From Enterobacter huaxiensis (GTDB lineage Bacteria; Pseudomonadota; Gammaproteobacteria; Enterobacterales; Enterobacteriaceae), in contig NZ_CP043342.1 in NCBI RefSeq assembly GCF_003594935.2, positions 496,001 to 560,000 of the forward strand: DNA of 64,000 bases, written 5' to 3'. The translations under genes and the position numbers were made by a program. The notes under the pieces are model-generated. The model did not search any database. It was not told the origin of the DNA and was given only the letters and a program-made list of their open reading frames with translations. Shown here in pieces: positions 52,259 to 63,559 of this stretch (positions are counted from its first letter, which is position 1; each line of letters starts with the position of its first letter).

Positions 52259-53230
52259 TTAACGGTCGCGCTGAACGGCGATATGGGCAAGGCCGATCAG
52301 GGCCTCACGCCATGGGCTATCCGGGATCACCTGAATGGCTGCAATGGCTTTGTCGGCCTCTTCTTCAGCGCGCTGACGCGTCCACTCCAGCGATCCGCAG
52401 ATCGCCATTGTTTCCAGTACAGGTTCCAGAAGATGTCGACCATTTCCTTGTTCGATCGCTTCGCGGATCATTTTTGCCTGGTCTGGCGATCCGTTACGCA
52501 TCGCATGCAGCAGCGGCAGGGTTGGTTTACCTTCGTTGAGGTCATCCCCGACGTTTTTTCCCAGCGTTTCGCCATCAGCACTGTAGTCCAGCAAATCATC
52601 AATTAGCTGGAAGGCGGTGCCAAGGTAGCGGCCATAATCCTGCAGCCCTTTTTCCTGGGCTTCGGTGCAGCCAGCCAGAATGCCAGAACATTGCGCGGCT
52701 GCTTCAAACAGGCGCGCCGTTTTGCTGTAAATCACGCGCATGTAGTTTTCTTCAGTGATATCCGGGTCGTTAACGTTCATCAGCTGCAGGACTTCCCCTT
52801 CCGCGATAACGTTAACGGCTTCAGACATCACTTCCAGCACTTTCAGCGAGCCAAGGCTGGTCATCATCTGGAAAGCGCGGGTATAGATAAAATCACCCAC
52901 CAGAACGCTGGCTGCATTGCCAAACGCCGCGTTTGCTGTCGCTTTACCCCGGCGCATGTCAGATTCATCCACCACGTCATCATGAAGAAGCGTGGCGGTA
53001 TGGATAAATTCGATCAGTGCCGCAATCATGACGTGGGCATTTCCCTGATACCCAACGGCTCTGGCGGCCAGGATAGCAATCATCGGGCGAATGCGTTTAC
53101 CGCCGCCGCTGACGATGTAATAGCCCAACTGATTGATTAGCTGAACATCAGAGTTGAGTTGCTCCAGGATTGCTGCATTCACACCCGCCATATCTTGCGC
53201 GGTTAACTCGTTGATTTTTTCTAAATTCAT
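52259..53230 (-). CDS. ispB: Octaprenyl diphosphate synthase
   Basis: Essential prenyltransferase that builds the C40 side chain of ubiquinone and menaquinone. It has 323 residues with two aspartate-rich Mg sites: LLHDDVVDESDMRRG (first) and QLIDDLLDYS (second). It is divergent from rplU. Quinones made with this chain are also the signal read by ArcB, encoded in this window. Confidence 0.98.
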   Translation of the reverse strand: MNLEKINELTAQDMAGVNAAILEQLNSDVQLINQLGYYIVSGGGKRIRPMIAILAARAVGYQGNAHVMIAALIEFIHTATLLHDDVVDESDMRRGKATANAAFGNAASVLVGDFIYTRAFQMMTSLGSLKVLEVMSEAVNVIAEGEVLQLMNVNDPDITEENYMRVIYSKTARLFEAAAQCSGILAGCTEAQEKGLQDYGRYLGTAFQLIDDLLDYSADGETLGKNVGDDLNEGKPTLPLLHAMRNGSPDQAKMIREAIEQGNGRHLLEPVLETMAICGSLEWTRQRAEEEADKAIAAIQVIPDSPWREALIGLAHIAVQRDR

Positions 53231-53388
53231 CGCAAAAGCCGGGCTTTTTATCCTGTTTATCCCACACGAGGTGAGTTCACAAAGGGTTTCGGTTTATCAA
53301 TAGTATTGCTGATTGTACTGAAAAAACGGCTCAGATAAACGTTACCGTACGTGTTGTGTTTTTTTTCTTCATGTATTGATGGTAGCAC

Positions 53389-53417
53389 TTGTCAAAGGCT
53401 CGCGTTTTGCGTAATAT
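53389..53417 (+). promoter_or_regulatory. rplU promoter
   Basis: -35 TTGTCA (53389-53394), exact 17-bp spacer, -10 TAATAT (53412-53417), then a GC-rich discriminator TCGCGCCC as seen at stringently controlled promoters. The expected start of RNA is near 53424, giving a leader of about 64 nt. Confidence 0.8.
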
Positions 53418-53433
53418 TCGCGCCCTATTGTGA

Positions 53434-53799
<366 letters not shown>

Positions 53800-53818
53800 G
53801 ACCTGAGGAGAGATTTAA

Positions 53819-54076
<258 letters not shown>

Positions 54077-54101
54077 GGTTTTCTCGGTCCGGTAACGGAT
54101 T

Positions 54102-54131
54102 AAAGCCCCGCAACGTGTTGCGGGGCTTTTT
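54102..54131 (+). terminator. rplU-rpmA terminator
   Basis: AAAGCCCCGCAAC and GTTGCGGGGCTTT form a near-perfect stem with a GT turn, followed by TTTTT. Read-through to yhbE-obgE is likely partial, since in E. coli these are linked to rpmA. Confidence 0.9.
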
Positions 54132-54171
54132 ACATTGGAAACCCGGAAAATTTTCTGTAGGGAAAACGGGC

Positions 54172-55137
54172 ATGAAGCAGCAGGCCGGCATTGGTATTCT
54201 TTTGGCGATCACCACCGCAATGTGCTGGGGTGCGCTGCCAATTGCAATGAAGCAGGTACTGGAAGTGATGGAGCCACCTACGGTGGTGTTTTATCGCTTT
54301 CTGATGGCGAGTATTGGCCTGGGGGCTATTCTGGCCGTCAAAGGTAAGCTTCCACCTCTGCGCATCTTCCGTAAACCGCGTTGGCTGGTCCTGCTGGCTA
54401 TCGCGACGGGCGGTCTGTTCGGTAACTTCATTCTGTTCAGCTCTTCCCTGCAATATCTCAGCCCGACGGCGTCGCAGGTAATTGGTCAGCTTTCACCGGT
54501 GGGTATGATGGTGGCCAGCGTATTTATCCTTAAGGAGAAGATGCGCGGGACGCAGGTTGTCGGGGCGAGCATGCTGCTCTGTGGCCTGGTGATGTTCTTC
54601 AACACCAGCCTGGTTGAGATTTTCACCCGCCTGACGGATTACACCTGGGGTGTAATTTTTGGTGTGGGAGCAGCAACGGTCTGGGTGAGTTACGGCGTCG
54701 CGCAAAAGGTGTTATTGCGTCGTCTGGCCTCACAGCAGATCCTCCTTTTATTGTACACTTTGTGTACAATAGCATTATTGCCATTAGCAAAGCCGGGTAC
54801 GATCGCCCAGCTTAGCGACTGGCAACTGGCGTGCCTGATTTTTTGTGGGCTGAATACGCTGGTCGGTTATGGCGCGCTAGCCGAAGCAATGGCGCGTTGG
54901 CAGGCAGCGCAGGTGAGTGCATTAATTACGCTCACACCGCTGTTTACGCTGTTATTTTCAGATTTGTTATCAATGGCCTGGCCCGATGTTTTCATCAAGC
55001 CGATGCTCAACCTGTTGGGCTATCTCGGTGCGTTTGTCGTGGTTGCGGGCGCGATGTATTCCGCCATTGGCCATCGTCTTTGGGGACGTTGGCGCAAAAA
55101 TGAAGCGGTTGTAGTGATCCCCCGCTCAGGCGAATGA
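54172..55137 (+). CDS. yhbE: EamA-family inner-membrane transporter YhbE
   Basis: DMT-superfamily transporter with two EamA repeats; the substrate is unknown. The start at 54172 (MKQQAGIGILLAIT) gives 321 residues; earlier in-frame starts run through the terminator. About ten TM helices are visible, with the repeat signatures around ATQ-free YLSPTASQVIGQLSP and WQAAQVSALITLTPLF. obgE begins 15 nt after its stop. Confidence 0.95.
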   Translation: MKQQAGIGILLAITTAMCWGALPIAMKQVLEVMEPPTVVFYRFLMASIGLGAILAVKGKLPPLRIFRKPRWLVLLAIATGGLFGNFILFSSSLQYLSPTASQVIGQLSPVGMMVASVFILKEKMRGTQVVGASMLLCGLVMFFNTSLVEIFTRLTDYTWGVIFGVGAATVWVSYGVAQKVLLRRLASQQILLLLYTLCTIALLPLAKPGTIAQLSDWQLACLIFCGLNTLVGYGALAEAMARWQAAQVSALITLTPLFTLLFSDLLSMAWPDVFIKPMLNLLGYLGAFVVVAGAMYSAIGHRLWGRWRKNEAVVVIPRSGE

Positions 55138-56328
<1,191 letters not shown>

Positions 56329-56338
56329 TACCTGCAAG

Positions 56339-56362
56339 AAGCCCCTGTTAAGGGGCTTTTTT
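56339..56362. terminator. Terminator between obgE and the PmrB-like gene
   Basis: AAGCCCCT and AGGGGCTT form an 8-bp stem with a 4-nt loop and a long T-run on the plus strand. It reaches the stop codon of the convergent kinase gene. Confidence 0.92.
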
Positions 56363-57406
56363 TTACACCAGCGTTGACGGTAGCCAGCAGCTGGCGATGA
56401 GACCGCCCTCAGCGCCGTTCTCCAGCGTTAAATCGCCGTGGTGGAGCTGAAGGATGCGTTGCACGATACTCAGCCCCAGCCCGCTCCCACCGTAGCGCTG
56501 GTCAAGCCGACGGAAAGGTTTAGTGATCGAATGCCGATGCGCTTCGTCAATACCTGGGCCCTGATCGATGACGCTAACCTGTGTACCGCCGTTCAGCTCC
56601 GCCAGCTTCACCGTAATCGTTGTCCCTGTCGGGCTATAACGGCCGGCATTCTCCAGCAGATTCCGCAGCATGAGGCGTAAAAGCACGGGGTCACCCTGAA
56701 CCGTCAGCGGGCATTTTGCTGGCCAGATTACCGTATGCTCTTTGGCTTCGTGCTCAAGGCTAAGGGGGGCGATGATATCGTCCGTCCAGTTAACGGTATT
56801 GTAGTGGCCGCTTGCCATCGCTTGCCCGGCGCGTGCGAGCATCAGCAGCTGTTCAACCGTGTGCATCAGCTGATCGATGCGGCTAATTAAGGGAGCGGCC
56901 TGTGGCGATCCTGACTGAGCCATTAATTCAAGATGCAGCCTGATGCCCGCAAGAGGCGTTCGTAACTCGTGTGCGGCATCCGCGGTGAACAGACGCTCTT
57001 GCTGAATGGTGTGATCAAGACGCGCCAGCAGCTGGTTTAGCGACGTCGTAACAGCGCCAATCTCTTCCATGTCGGAATACATTGGCAGCGGGGTCAGATT
57101 GTCGGCAGAGCGGTTAGCGAGACTGTCACGTAATTGGTTGAGGGGCCGGGTTATCCAGGTGACGGCCCAGAATGAGAAGAGCAGGGTAAAGCCCACCATC
57201 ACCAGGGAAGGCACCAGCAGCGAGGCTATCGCTTCACGGATCTCTTTCTCAACGTGGTTGTTGCGCGCTTTAGCAGACAGCGTTTCATTTACCAGAAAGC
57301 CAATCTGTTCCCGGCTTTCATGCCATAGCCAGACCACGCTGATTAACTGGAAAAAGAGAAGAATAACCGCCAGCAGCACCATCAATCGCCGACGCATGCT
57401 GTTCAT
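56363..57406 (-). CDS. pmrB: PmrB/BasS-like sensor histidine kinase
   Basis: Membrane histidine kinase of 347 residues, clearly related to E. coli BasS, for example ELISVFWLWHES there and QLISVVWLWHES here. TM1 (about 8-28) and TM2 (about 64-86) flank a short periplasmic loop that keeps an ExxE motif (E55-I-R-E58), the type used for ferric iron sensing in Salmonella PmrB. HAMP follows (about 87-140), then the phosphorylated histidine in AAHELRTPLAG and a HATPase domain with NLLENAGRYS. No eptA is adjacent, unlike the classical pmrCAB operon, so it may be a second PmrB or a relative with other targets. Confidence 0.8.
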   Translation of the reverse strand: MNSMRRRLMVLLAVILLFFQLISVVWLWHESREQIGFLVNETLSAKARNNHVEKEIREAIASLLVPSLVMVGFTLLFSFWAVTWITRPLNQLRDSLANRSADNLTPLPMYSDMEEIGAVTTSLNQLLARLDHTIQQERLFTADAAHELRTPLAGIRLHLELMAQSGSPQAAPLISRIDQLMHTVEQLLMLARAGQAMASGHYNTVNWTDDIIAPLSLEHEAKEHTVIWPAKCPLTVQGDPVLLRLMLRNLLENAGRYSPTGTTITVKLAELNGGTQVSVIDQGPGIDEAHRHSITKPFRRLDQRYGGSGLGLSIVQRILQLHHGDLTLENGAEGGLIASCWLPSTLV

Positions 57407-58065
57407 TTTTGGCTCTCCAGACGGTAACCCACGCCGCGGACGGTTTTAATACGATCTTTGCCCAGCTTACGGCGCAGGTTATGAATATGAACCTCAAGGG
57501 TGTTTGACCCCGGATCGTCCTGCCAGGAATAGATGTCCTGCTGCAGCGTTTCACGGTGTACGGTTTGTCCGCTGCGCATGATGAGGCGCGTCAGCAGCGC
57601 AAACTCTTTAGGCGTGACTTCGACAGGCTGGGATTGACGAAGAACCTGCTGAGTCTGCAGGTTTAGCGTAATATCGCCGTCGGTCAGCAGATTATCGCTG
57701 TGGCCCTGATAGCGGCGGATCAGCGCCCGCGCGCGCGCCTGCAGCTCGGCAAGCGCGAAAGGTTTCACCAGGTAATCGTCCGCACCTGAATCCAGACCGT
57801 TGATGCGGTCTTCAATGGCATCCCGAGCCGTAAGGATCAGCACCGGGTTTTCCACACCCCGGCGGCGCCACTGGCTCAGCAGCGTGGCGCCATCTTTGTC
57901 CGGCAGGCCTAGATCGAGGATCACCAGGCTGTATTCACCGCTCTGGATCAGCGCATCGGCCTCTGCCGCCGTGGCGGCACAGTCGAGAGCGTATCCCTCA
58001 TTCGTTAGCGCCAGCGCCAGCCCTTCCTGCAATAACAGATCGTCTTCAACTATGAGGAGTTTCAT
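57403..58065 (-). CDS. pmrA: PmrA/BasR-like response regulator
   Basis: OmpR-family regulator of 220 residues. The receiver domain has the phospho-acceptor D51 in LDLGLPDKDG and a lysine in DDYLVKPF; the C-terminal winged helix ends with NTLEVHIHNLRRKLG and TVRGVGYRL. It is clearly related to E. coli BasR but differs throughout. It overlaps the kinase by 4 nt and begins 2 nt after the dacB stop, so dacB and both regulators are probably one transcript. Confidence 0.8.
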   Translation of the reverse strand: MKLLIVEDDLLLQEGLALALTNEGYALDCAATAAEADALIQSGEYSLVILDLGLPDKDGATLLSQWRRRGVENPVLILTARDAIEDRINGLDSGADDYLVKPFALAELQARARALIRRYQGHSDNLLTDGDITLNLQTQQVLRQSQPVEVTPKEFALLTRLIMRSGQTVHRETLQQDIYSWQDDPGSNTLEVHIHNLRRKLGKDRIKTVRGVGYRLESQK

Positions 58066-58067
58066 CG

Positions 58068-59501
58068 CTAGTTATTCTGGTAGATGTCCTTGTAAAGCCT
58101 GCTTTCGAAGCGCACCAGAGGAATACGGCGATTACGCTGGTCAGCGGGTTCGACGGCATAGCCGGAAAGATACTGCACGAACGCCATGCGTTGTCCGCTG
58201 GCCGTCGTGATAAAGCCCGCAAGGTTATAAACACCCTGCAGTGAACCCGTTTTGGCCGACACTTTGCCATCCACACCTGCGGCATGAAGGCCCGCGCGGT
58301 ACTGAAGTGAACCATCGTGACCCGCCAGCGGCAGCATCGTAATGAAGTTTAGCTCAGCGTCATGTTGTGCAATGTACTGAAGCACTTGCATCATGGTTGC
58401 CGGCGAGATCAGGTTGTGGCGCGATAACCCGGAGCCATCGACGGAGAGGGTATTGCCGAGATCGATCCCTGCCTGCTGGCGCAGGATCTGACGTACGGCG
58501 TCGGAGCCGGCCCGCCAGGTGCCCGGAACGCCGAAGCGCGCGTGACCAATCATGCGGAACACCGTGTCGGCAATCATGTTATCCGATTTTTTCAGCATAA
58601 TCTTAAGCAGATCGTGCAGCGGTGCGGACTGCTTGCTGGCAATAATGTTACCCGGCTGATTAACCTGCGTCTGACGGAGCAGGGTGCCGGTATAGGTAAT
58701 ACCAGCCTGTTTCAGTTCGTCTTTAAGAATAGCGCCGGCATAGCCCGCACCATCCTGAATGGCGAAGGCCAGCGGCAGCGGATCCGCACGCTGCGTCAGA
58801 CAGCCGGTGAGCGTGAACCGGTTAAGGTCGCCTGGCACCACGTCCAGTTCGCAATACTGCGCATCCGGCGACCCTTTTGCCAGCGTACGAACCTGGCTGA
58901 ACATCGTTACCGGATAGTAAGAGGCCACGCGGATAAACGCTAAATCATCCGGCTTGGGTGCGCTGTAGAGCGATACAGAAAAGCAGTTACGGTCAACGAT
59001 AGCGGCGGCAGGCGGTGCGCTAAAGCACTGCGTCATGTCATTCCACGGCCAGCCTGGCGCTTTATCGTGGCTGGCGAAAATGGAGGTATCGATCAGCACG
59101 TTGCCATCAATCTTCTGCACGCCAGATTTTTTCAACACCGCTACCATATTGCGGATATCCTGACGCTTGAAGGTCGGGTCTCCGCCAAAGCGGGCAATGA
59201 GATCGCCCTTCAGTTCGCCACCCTCGACGTTACCTTTTGTTTCCAGGGTGGTGGTAAAACGGAAGTCAGGGCCAAGCTGGAGCAGGGCGGCGAGGGCAGT
59301 GATCACCTTCTGGGTACTGGCAGGCAGCGCCATCTGTTGACTGTGATAGTCAATCTCGGGAGCCTGTGCGCCAACCTTCTGCACCATCAGGGCAAGGTTC
59401 GCGCCTGCGGGCAGCTGATTAATGTACTCATCAACATTCGCGGCCTGGGCGGTGAACGTTATACTGGTAGTCAATCCGATGATAAAACTGGAAAATCGCA
59501 T
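58068..59501 (-). CDS. dacB: D-alanyl-D-alanine carboxypeptidase / endopeptidase PBP4
   Basis: Periplasmic class C penicillin-binding protein that trims and cleaves peptidoglycan cross-links. It has 477 residues with a signal peptide cleaved near TAQAA-N (about residue 21). The three active-site motifs are present: SxxK in ASTQK near 62-65, SxN in KSDN, and KTG in SAKTGS. In other bacteria loss of PBP4 induces chromosomal AmpC. It is divergent from greA and heads the group with the PmrAB-like pair. Confidence 0.97.
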   Translation of the reverse strand: MRFSSFIIGLTTSITFTAQAANVDEYINQLPAGANLALMVQKVGAQAPEIDYHSQQMALPASTQKVITALAALLQLGPDFRFTTTLETKGNVEGGELKGDLIARFGGDPTFKRQDIRNMVAVLKKSGVQKIDGNVLIDTSIFASHDKAPGWPWNDMTQCFSAPPAAAIVDRNCFSVSLYSAPKPDDLAFIRVASYYPVTMFSQVRTLAKGSPDAQYCELDVVPGDLNRFTLTGCLTQRADPLPLAFAIQDGAGYAGAILKDELKQAGITYTGTLLRQTQVNQPGNIIASKQSAPLHDLLKIMLKKSDNMIADTVFRMIGHARFGVPGTWRAGSDAVRQILRQQAGIDLGNTLSVDGSGLSRHNLISPATMMQVLQYIAQHDAELNFITMLPLAGHDGSLQYRAGLHAAGVDGKVSAKTGSLQGVYNLAGFITTASGQRMAFVQYLSGYAVEPADQRNRRIPLVRFESRLYKDIYQNN

Positions 59502-59566
59502 AATCTCGCGCTAACAACCCGAAAACAAACCGTCATACTACGGTGCATAGCACTGCAAAGTAAACG

Positions 59567-59605
59567 ATGACCCATAGTGAACTTCGCGGTAAAATGCGTA
59601 TCAAA
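59567..59605 (+). promoter_or_regulatory. Overlapping sigma-70 and sigma-E promoters of greA
   Basis: Sigma-70: ATGACC (59567-59572), 17-bp spacer, TAAAAT (59590-59595). Sigma-E: GAACTT (59579-59584), 16-bp spacer, TCAAA (59601-59605), matching the sigma-E pattern. E. coli greA also has a sigma-70 P1 and a sigma-E P2. Confidence 0.7.
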
Positions 59606-59657
59606 TTGAAAAATTGCTGCTGACCTGGGGCGCTGCACCCGGGTCGGTTTTCTTTTT
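59606..59657 (+). ncRNA. graL: GraL-type leader RNA ending in an early terminator
   Basis: Shortly after the promoters, GACCTGGG and CCCGGGTC form an 8-bp stem (one T-G pair) with an 8-nt loop, followed by GGTTTTCTTTTTG. Most transcripts would stop here, giving a short RNA of about 40-55 nt, with read-through into greA 90 nt further on. This equals the GraL leader array known from E. coli greA. The exact 5' end is an estimate. Confidence 0.7.
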
Positions 59658-59748
59658 GCTTCTGGCCCGCTCGCGGTTTGATGTCCGTGGGGCTGGGGCC
59701 GGAGCAGGTAATGCTGCTCCCAACAGGAATGTTTAAGAGGTATAACAA

Positions 59749-60225
59749 ATGCAAGCTATTCCGATGACCTTACGTGGTGCCGAAAAACTGCGCGAAGAGC
59801 TGGATTTCCTGAAATCCGTTCGTCGCCCTGAAATCATCGCCGCTATCGCGGATGCGCGTGAGCATGGCGATCTGAAAGAGAATGCTGAATACCACGCCGC
59901 GCGTGAGCAGCAGGGCTTTTGTGAAGGCCGTATTAAAGATATCGAAGCCAAGCTCTCTAATGCACAGGTTATCGACATCACTAAAATGCCAAACAATGGT
60001 CGCGTGATCTTTGGTTCAACCGTGCAGGTCCTGAACCTGGATAATGACGAAGAGCAGACTTACCGCATTGTGGGTGATGATGAGGCGGACTTTAAGCAAA
60101 ACCTGATTTCGGTGAACTCCCCGATTGCTCGTGGCCTGATTGGCAAAGAGCAGGATGATGTGGTGGTGATCCGCACCCCTGGCGGTGAAGTGGAATACGA
60201 AATTATTAAGGTCGAGTACCTGTAA
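59749..60225 (+). CDS. greA: Transcription elongation factor GreA
   Basis: Rescues backtracked RNA polymerase by stimulating transcript cleavage through the secondary channel. It has 158 residues: an N-terminal coiled coil (about 1-75) with the tip acidic residues in [15 protein letters not shown], and a C-terminal FKBP-like domain. The leader terminator upstream suggests attenuation control. Confidence 0.99.
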   Translation: MQAIPMTLRGAEKLREELDFLKSVRRPEIIAAIADAREHGDLKENAEYHAAREQQGFCEGRIKDIEAKLSNAQVIDITKMPNNGRVIFGSTVQVLNLDNDEEQTYRIVGDDEADFKQNLISVNSPIARGLIGKEQDDVVVIRTPGGEVEYEIIKVEYL

Positions 60226-60267
60226 TTCGCTTCTCCGCTAAGATGTTGATACATTGTAAAGAAAAGA

Positions 60268-60291
60268 AAAAGGCCGCATAGCGGCCTTTTA
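60268..60291. terminator. Bidirectional terminator between greA and yhbY
   Basis: AAAAGGCCGC and GCGGCCTTTT form a 10-bp stem with a short ATA turn, A-run on the left and T-run on the right. Confidence 0.92.
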
Positions 60292-60376
60292 TCAACTCAA
60301 GGAGCGTGGCATTTTGCTCACCTGCTGACAGAAATCCCTCGTTTTACACAGAAAATGTGTGCAATTCAGGATATCC

Positions 60377-60670
60377 TTAGCGTGGCAGCGAGATTTTACG
60401 CTCTTTAGATGGGCGATAGAGCACCAGCGTTTTACCGATGACCTGTACATTACAGGCGCCGGTTTCGCGCACGATGGCTTCCACGATCAGGGTTTTAGTG
60501 TCTCTGTCTTCAGAGGCGATTTTCACCTTGATCAGCTCGTGGTGTTCCAGCGCTTGTTCAATCTCGGCAAGCACCCCTTCGGTCAAACCATTGTTGCCAA
60601 GCATAACTACAGGCTTGAGCGGATGTGCCAGACCTTTAAGGTGCTGTTTTTGTTTAGTACTCAGATTCAT
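60377..60670 (-). CDS. yhbY: Ribosome assembly RNA-binding protein YhbY
   Basis: CRM-domain protein that associates with pre-50S particles. The start at 60670 (MNLSTKQKQHLKGL) gives 97 residues; an in-frame ORF extends upstream but is not family-like. The GxxG-type motif is LGNNGLTEGV. It is divergent from rlmE, another 50S factor. Confidence 0.96.
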   Translation of the reverse strand: MNLSTKQKQHLKGLAHPLKPVVMLGNNGLTEGVLAEIEQALEHHELIKVKIASEDRDTKTLIVEAIVRETGACNVQVIGKTLVLYRPSKERKISLPR

Positions 60671-60797
60671 CGTATATTTTTGCTTACGTTGGGATTGAAA
60701 ACGGTTCATTCTACCGCCATCTCCCTTATATCGCCAAATAGCAGCGTAGAAATTTACGTCAAAGGTAAGCAACGATGAACCCGGACGGAAAAGTTAA

Positions 60798-61424
60798 ATG
60801 ACAGGTAAAAAGCGTTCTGCCAGTTCCAGCCGCTGGCTTCAGGAACACTTTAGCGATAAATATGTTCTGCAGGCGCAGAAAAAAGGGTTGCGTTCCCGCG
60901 CCTGGTTTAAACTTGATGAAATACAGCAAAGTGACAAACTTTTTAAGCCGGGGATGACGGTTGTCGACCTCGGCGCCGCGCCTGGCGGATGGTCCCAGTA
61001 TGCGGTAACGCAGATTGGCGGTGCGGGTCGAATCATCGCATGCGACCTTTTGCCAATGGATCCCATCGTCGGAGTCGACTTCCTTCAGGGCGACTTTCGT
61101 GATGAATTAGTGCTGAAAGCGTTACTTGAACGTGTGGGTGACAGTAAGGTCCAGGTTGTCATGTCTGATATGGCACCAAATATGTGTGGAACACCGGCGG
61201 TGGATATCCCCCGCGGCATGTATCTGGTGGAGCTAGCGTTAGAAATGTGTCGTGATGTACTAGCGCCTGGTGGTAGTTTTGTTGTGAAGGTGTTTCAGGG
61301 CGAAGGTTTCGAGGAGTACCTTAAGGAAATTCGCTCCCTGTTTGCGAAGGTTAAAGTTCGTAAGCCGGACTCTTCCCGGGCGCGTTCCCGAGAAGTGTAT
61401 ATTGTAGCGACCGGGCGAAAATGA
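60798..61424 (+). CDS. rlmE: 23S rRNA 2'-O-ribose methyltransferase RlmE
   Basis: Methylates U2552 in the A loop of 23S rRNA late in 50S assembly; a heat-shock protein in E. coli (FtsJ/RrmJ). It has 208 residues with the SAM motif [11 protein letters not shown] and the catalytic K-D-K-E tetrad in RAWFKLDE (K38), SDMAPN (D124), VVKVFQG (K164) and SREVYIV (E199). ftsH follows after 93 nt. Confidence 0.98.
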   Translation: MTGKKRSASSSRWLQEHFSDKYVLQAQKKGLRSRAWFKLDEIQQSDKLFKPGMTVVDLGAAPGGWSQYAVTQIGGAGRIIACDLLPMDPIVGVDFLQGDFRDELVLKALLERVGDSKVQVVMSDMAPNMCGTPAVDIPRGMYLVELALEMCRDVLAPGGSFVVKVFQGEGFEEYLKEIRSLFAKVKVRKPDSSRARSREVYIVATGRK

Positions 61425-61517
61425 TAACCGGTAGATTTCAGGCGAAAGTTTGAATGAAACTGGATATAGAGTATCCTGACGCTGTTTTTAACACAGTTGT
61501 AATGTGAGGTTAATCCC

Positions 61518-63461
61518 TTGAGTGACATGGCGAAAAACCTAATTCTCTGGCTGGTCATTGCCGTTGTGCTGATGTCAGTATTCCAGAGCTTTGGGCCCAG
61601 CGAGTCGAATGGCCGCAAGGTGGATTATTCTACCTTCCTGCAGGAGGTCAATCAGGACCAGGTTCGCGAAGCGCGTATCAACGGACGTGAGATCAACGTT
61701 ACCAAGAAAGATAGTAACCGTTACACGACCTACATCCCGGTGAACGATCCTAAGCTGCTTGATAACCTTCTGACTAAAAACGTCAAAGTGGTAGGTGAGC
61801 CGCCAGAAGAACCGAGCCTGTTGGCTTCTATCTTCATTTCCTGGTTCCCGATGCTGCTTCTTATCGGCGTCTGGATCTTCTTTATGCGCCAGATGCAGGG
61901 CGGCGGTGGCAAAGGTGCCATGTCGTTCGGTAAGAGTAAGGCGCGTATGCTGACGGAAGACCAGATCAAGACCACGTTTGCCGATGTCGCAGGTTGTGAC
62001 GAAGCAAAAGAAGAAGTGGGCGAACTGGTTGAATACCTGCGTGAGCCGAGCCGTTTCCAGAAACTGGGCGGTAAGATCCCGAAAGGCGTTCTGATGGTTG
62101 GTCCTCCTGGTACCGGTAAAACCCTGCTGGCGAAAGCCATCGCGGGCGAAGCGAAGGTGCCGTTCTTTACTATTTCAGGTTCTGACTTCGTAGAAATGTT
62201 CGTGGGTGTGGGTGCATCTCGTGTGCGTGACATGTTCGAACAGGCCAAGAAGGCAGCGCCGTGCATTATCTTCATCGATGAAATCGATGCCGTAGGCCGC
62301 CAGCGTGGCGCAGGTCTGGGCGGTGGTCACGATGAACGTGAACAGACGCTGAACCAGATGCTGGTTGAGATGGATGGCTTCGAAGGTAATGAAGGTATTA
62401 TCGTTATTGCCGCGACTAACCGTCCGGACGTACTTGACCCAGCGCTGCTGCGTCCAGGCCGTTTCGACCGTCAGGTTGTAGTTGGTCTGCCAGATGTTCG
62501 CGGTCGTGAACAGATTCTGAAGGTTCACATGCGTCGCGTACCGCTGTCGCCAGATATCGACGCGGCAATCATCGCGCGTGGTACTCCGGGCTTCTCCGGT
62601 GCAGATCTGGCTAACCTGGTCAACGAAGCTGCACTGTTTGCCGCTCGCGGTAACAAGCGCGTGGTCTCTATGGTGGAGTTCGAGAAAGCGAAAGACAAAA
62701 TCATGATGGGTGCGGAACGTCGCTCCATGGTGATGACGGAAGCGCAGAAAGAGTCCACGGCATACCACGAAGCAGGCCATGCGATTATCGGTCGCCTGGT
62801 GCCGGAACACGATCCGGTGCATAAAGTGACGATTATCCCGCGCGGTCGCGCACTGGGTGTGACGTTCTTCCTGCCTGAAGGCGACGCGATCAGCGCCAGC
62901 CGTCAGAAACTGGAAAGCCAGATTTCAACCCTGTACGGCGGCCGTCTGGCAGAAGAGATTATCTACGGTGTGGAACATGTTTCTACCGGTGCGTCCAACG
63001 ACATTAAAGTCGCGACAAACCTGGCGCGTAACATGGTGACCCAGTGGGGCTTCTCCGACAAGCTTGGTCCACTGCTGTACGCAGAGGAAGAGGGTGAGGT
63101 GTTCCTGGGCCGTTCCGTAGCGAAAGCGAAGCATATGTCCGATGAAACGGCACGTATCATCGACCAGGAAGTGAAATTACTGGTGGAACGTAACTATGCA
63201 CGCGCACGCCAGATCCTGAACGACAATATGGACATCCTGCATTCGATGAAAGATGCGCTCATGAAGTATGAGACCATCGATGCTCCGCAGATTGACGACC
63301 TGATGGCTCGCCGCGACGTGCGTCCGCCAGCAGGCTGGGAAGACCCAGGCGCTTCCAACAATTCTGACAACAATGGCACCCCGCGTGCACCGCGTCCGGT
63401 CGATGAACCGCGTACGCCAAACCCGGGCAACACCATGTCAGAACAGTTGGGCGATAAGTAA
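61518..63461 (+). CDS. ftsH: ATP-dependent zinc metalloprotease FtsH
   Basis: Membrane AAA protease that degrades LpxC, sigma-32, SecY and others; by setting LpxC levels it balances LPS against phospholipid. I chose the TTG at 61518 (647 residues) because the GTGAGG ribosome site lies 9 nt before it; the ATG at 61527 would give 644 residues with poor spacing. Two TM helices (about 8-25 and 100-122) flank a periplasmic domain; Walker A is GPPGTGKT near 195-202, and the zinc site HEAGH is near 417-421. The order rlmE-ftsH-folP is standard. Confidence 0.98.
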   Translation: MSDMAKNLILWLVIAVVLMSVFQSFGPSESNGRKVDYSTFLQEVNQDQVREARINGREINVTKKDSNRYTTYIPVNDPKLLDNLLTKNVKVVGEPPEEPSLLASIFISWFPMLLLIGVWIFFMRQMQGGGGKGAMSFGKSKARMLTEDQIKTTFADVAGCDEAKEEVGELVEYLREPSRFQKLGGKIPKGVLMVGPPGTGKTLLAKAIAGEAKVPFFTISGSDFVEMFVGVGASRVRDMFEQAKKAAPCIIFIDEIDAVGRQRGAGLGGGHDEREQTLNQMLVEMDGFEGNEGIIVIAATNRPDVLDPALLRPGRFDRQVVVGLPDVRGREQILKVHMRRVPLSPDIDAAIIARGTPGFSGADLANLVNEAALFAARGNKRVVSMVEFEKAKDKIMMGAERRSMVMTEAQKESTAYHEAGHAIIGRLVPEHDPVHKVTIIPRGRALGVTFFLPEGDAISASRQKLESQISTLYGGRLAEEIIYGVEHVSTGASNDIKVATNLARNMVTQWGFSDKLGPLLYAEEEGEVFLGRSVAKAKHMSDETARIIDQEVKLLVERNYARARQILNDNMDILHSMKDALMKYETIDAPQIDDLMARRDVRPPAGWEDPGASNNSDNNGTPRAPRPVDEPRTPNPGNTMSEQLGDK

Positions 63462-63493
63462 GTCACTGCTGTTGACGAAACTGTCTGTACCTC

Positions 63494-63527
63494 AAACCCT
63501 GGAGCTTGCTCCGGGGTTTTTCTTTTT
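63494..63527 (+). terminator. Terminator after ftsH
   Basis: AAACCCTGGAGC and GCTCCGGGGTTT form a 12-bp stem (one T-G pair) with a TT turn, followed by TTCTTTTTT. Read-through into folP may be partial. Confidence 0.85.
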
Positions 63528-63559
63528 TGTTTAACCATATCAATACCAGGGATTTGAAC

